This document shows, in pieces, positions 62,288-64,000 of a stretch of DNA of 64,000 bases. Made by a program: the position numbers and the translations under genes. This DNA comes from G965197555 sp965197555 (lineage in GTDB: Bacteria > Chloroflexota > Dehalococcoidia > Lucifugimonadales > UBA3495), in NCBI GenBank assembly GCA_965197555.1, contig OZ240213.1:1550001-1614000 (forward strand). Reading direction: 5' to 3'. Each line of letters starts with the position of its first letter. The stretch's first letter is position 1. Under the pieces are notes generated by a model. The model was not told where the DNA came from. It saw only the letters and a program-made list of their open reading frames with translations, and did no database searches.

Positions 62288-63064
62288 CTACATAGCAGTC
62301 CAGCCACCATCGACAATCAGCAGGTGGCCGGTGGTAGCTCCGGCAGACGGGCTGGCCAAATAGACAGCGGCCCCAACCAATTCCTCGGGCTCCATCCGGC
62401 GTCCCAACGGCATCTGGGCGGTTAGTTCCTGCGCTACTTCCTCTTCGCTGCGGGGGTCGGCTGCCAGCAAACCCGGAGTGGTGGTGGGCCCGGGACCAAT
62501 GGCGTTGACCGTTATTCCATGCTTGATCCACTCCAGCGCCAGAACGCGGGTAAGATTCGCCACACCTGCCTTGCTAGCGCAATACGCCGCCCGGTCCTCC
62601 CGGGCTACCACCCCAAGCTGAGAGGCGATGTTGATGATCCGCCCTCCACCCTGCCGGATCATGGGGCCGGCAGCGGCCTGAGCACAGAAAAAGACCCCCT
62701 TGAGATTGGTATCGATCACCGCGTCCCAGTCATCTTCGGTGACCTCCAACGCAGGTTTGCGCCTGCGGATGCCCGCATTGTTGACCAGGATGTCCAGGTG
62801 GCCATAGTCGGAAACCACTTGGTTGATGGAATCTTTGATGTTCGGCAAGTCCAGCACGTCGAGCGGGTATGTCCTACACTCCTGCCCCAGCCCATTGATT
62901 GTTTGCTGGACGGTGCCTGCTTCTTCGAGCATTGAGGGTATATCGGATACCGCTACCTCGGCTCCGGCCTGCGCAAGGCCGACTGCCAGGGCGGCACCGA
63001 TGCCCCGGGCAGACCCAGTAACCAGAGCGACCTTCCCTTCCAAGCTCAAACCAGCGTACGGCAT
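62288..63064 (-). CDS. SDR family oxidoreductase
   Basis: A 258-residue short-chain dehydrogenase with VTGSARGIGAALA, NNAGIR, Ser in INIASQLG and YCASK. All catalytic residues are present. Resembles gluconate-5-dehydrogenase/FabG-like enzymes. The ATG at 63064 has GGAGG ten bases upstream; a longer frame to 63130 overlaps a possible repeat and is not supported. Confidence 0.88.
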   Translation of the reverse strand: MPYAGLSLEGKVALVTGSARGIGAALAVGLAQAGAEVAVSDIPSMLEEAGTVQQTINGLGQECRTYPLDVLDLPNIKDSINQVVSDYGHLDILVNNAGIRRRKPALEVTEDDWDAVIDTNLKGVFFCAQAAAGPMIRQGGGRIINIASQLGVVAREDRAAYCASKAGVANLTRVLALEWIKHGITVNAIGPGPTTTPGLLAADPRSEEEVAQELTAQMPLGRRMEPEELVGAAVYLASPSAGATTGHLLIVDGGWTAM

Positions 63065-63118
63065 AGATTCTCGGCCTCCACTTCGAATCTTGGCAGGAAT
63101 AAGGTTTCCTTCGGTAGC

Positions 63119-63185
63119 CATCACCCCCATCCTAACCCTTCGTCGTCGAGGGTGAAGGGATTATTCCCTCACCCTGGATGAGGAG
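63119..63185. repeat. Possible dispersed palindromic element
   Basis: A stretch with CACCCCCATCCTAACCCTTC, then GAAGGGATTATTCCCTCACCC has nested inverted repeats (CCCTTC/GAAGGG; GGGA/TCCC). It resembles short intergenic REP-like repeats of the CCCCCATCC...AAGGG kind. Only one copy is in the window, so this rests on pattern alone. Confidence 0.3.
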
Positions 63186-63531
63186 ACTTAGAATGGAGGT
63201 AAACCAGTAGTCATTAATTATAATTGGAAGTGGTACTAAGCAGCCTGCACCGGCTCGATGTGCATGTCGGGGCTTTCGATGTAGGAGATCCTGTTTGACG
63301 AGTGCTGTCTGGGTTCTAGAAGGGGCAAGGATAGGATAACACAGCCACGCAGTAGTCGCGATTGTAGTGGTTTCGAGATACGAGGGCTAGAACTTGCGAC
63401 GATATTAGATGCCCCTCGACACGCTATTCGAAACCGCGCTACAAGCGTATGACTTGAATACGACGGCTTACAGCCCTAAAATCGAAGCCGGATTTCCCCC
63501 TGGTCCTCGTCCTCTGTTTCAAGGAGAAGGT
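63186..63531. other. Intergenic region upstream of the final MFS gene
   Basis: About 350 bases with no recognised gene. It should carry the promoter of the MFS gene, but no convincing -35/-10 pair is seen. Confidence 0.4.
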
Positions 63532-64000
63532 TTGCAGGAAGTACTGCCAGCACCAGCAAGCGGAAAGCAAAATCGAGGGTTCGTCCTGGGGAGCCTGTCC
63601 TTTGGACATGGGGTCGCCCACCTGTATGACCAGGGATTCCCGGTTTTCCTGCCGGTCATAGCGGCTTCACTGGGTATGTCCAACCTTCAAGTCGCCGGCT
63701 TGCTCGGGGTGCGGCAGGTTGGGTTTGGTGTGGTGAACCTGGGCGGCGGCGTGTTTGTGGATATGCTCAGGAACCAATGGGGCCTGATCTTAACGGGCTG
63801 CATGGTGCTGTCGACCATCTCCTTCCTGGCTATGGGAGCCTCACCTACTTTCGCCGTGCTGCTCATTGCTGTGATTTTCGTCTCCATACCAGGAGCGCTC
63901 TGGCACTTGCCCGCCACCGCCGCGCTTTCCCAACGTTTCCCCGACCGGCGGGGCTTCGCTATTTCGGTCCACGGCTTCGGATCGAGTGTCGGTAACCTGA
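63532..64000 (+). CDS. MFS transporter, N-terminal part
   Basis: The frame from a TTG at 63532, with AAGGAG five bases upstream, stays open to the window edge (156 codons). It shows about four membrane helices, with FVLGSLSFGHGVAHLYDQGFP at the start and RQVGFGVVNLGGGVFVDML, matching MFS first-half motifs, and PDRRGFAISVHGFGSSVGNL at the visible end. Fosmidomycin-resistance-like carriers look similar; substrate is unknown. The 3' part is outside the window. Confidence 0.82.
   Translation, partial: MQEVLPAPASGKQNRGFVLGSLSFGHGVAHLYDQGFPVFLPVIAASLGMSNLQVAGLLGVRQVGFGVVNLGGGVFVDMLRNQWGLILTGCMVLSTISFLAMGASPTFAVLLIAVIFVSIPGALWHLPATAALSQRFPDRRGFAISVHGFGSSVGNL

Overview
The window reads as a chromosomal segment of a Chloroflexota bacterium, most likely a Dehalococcoidia/SAR202-type lineage. 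This is an inference. It rests on gene content: a division cluster reduced to rsmH-ftsA-ftsZ with no mur genes, a class II (B12-dependent) ribonucleotide reductase, and a large paralogous set of CaiB-type CoA transferases, SDR dehydrogenases, VOC proteins and amidases. The DNA is moderately GC-rich, with many GTG/TTG starts and clear purine-rich ribosome binding sites. I saw no tRNA, CRISPR array, insertion sequence or prophage.

Region by region. 1-6.8 kb: end of efp, xseA-xseB, a PHP phosphoesterase and a PurN-like formyltransferase (+), converging on tig-clpP-clpX (-). 7-11 kb: a long palindrome-rich leader, then rsmH, ftsA, ftsZ and a strong terminator. 11.2-15.1 kb: nrdR, a small unknown gene and nrdJ. 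The nrdR and nrdJ promoters carry the same architecture: a near-consensus promoter, then a pair of NrdR-box-like sites 31 bp apart starting 5 nt after the -10. 15.2-25 kb: pdxA-like, proC, yggT, padR with a HAAS-type membrane protein, degV, a P-loop kinase, a VOC protein, an MFS carrier, a dienelactone-hydrolase-like enzyme, a Fur-family regulator and a nickel/cobalt carrier. 25.3-30.3 kb: a cupin, a divergent iron-type ABC permease/ATPase and a DtxR-family regulator. 30.3-32.5 kb: a TPP decarboxylase alpha/beta pair, a small membrane protein and a diverged third TPP protein. 32.6-38.9 kb: a methylase-like protein without its catalytic motif, asnS, gatC-gatA and a CDF metal exporter. 39-45 kb: an SDR, a tandem VOC protein, two MaoC-like hot-dog proteins, a second PHP protein, a second TPP alpha/beta pair and a DinB protein. 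45.2-48.1 kb: RNase P RNA (-), a zinc-ribbon coiled-coil protein and sbcD. 48.2-63.1 kb: an accessory catabolic stretch (Asp-box repeat protein, gentisate-dioxygenase-like cupin, GatC-like/amidase pair, Rieske ferredoxin, two CaiB transferases, second amidase, nitroreductase, SDRs, SnoaL-like protein) interrupted by a hicB-hicA toxin-antitoxin pair whose HicB carries an extra N-terminal domain. The window ends inside an MFS gene.

How the genes fit together. The first half is mostly housekeeping: translation, exonuclease VII, Clp proteolysis, division, dNTP synthesis and proline synthesis. The second half looks like a toolkit for oxidising and cleaving small organic acids, amides and aromatic compounds. 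Several of its enzymes lack a textbook catalytic residue (one SDR, one CaiB, both MaoC-like proteins, the tandem VOC protein, one TPP protein and the methylase). The two observations most worth following up are the matched NrdR control regions and the HicB fusion. All function calls come from reading motifs; no database search was possible.
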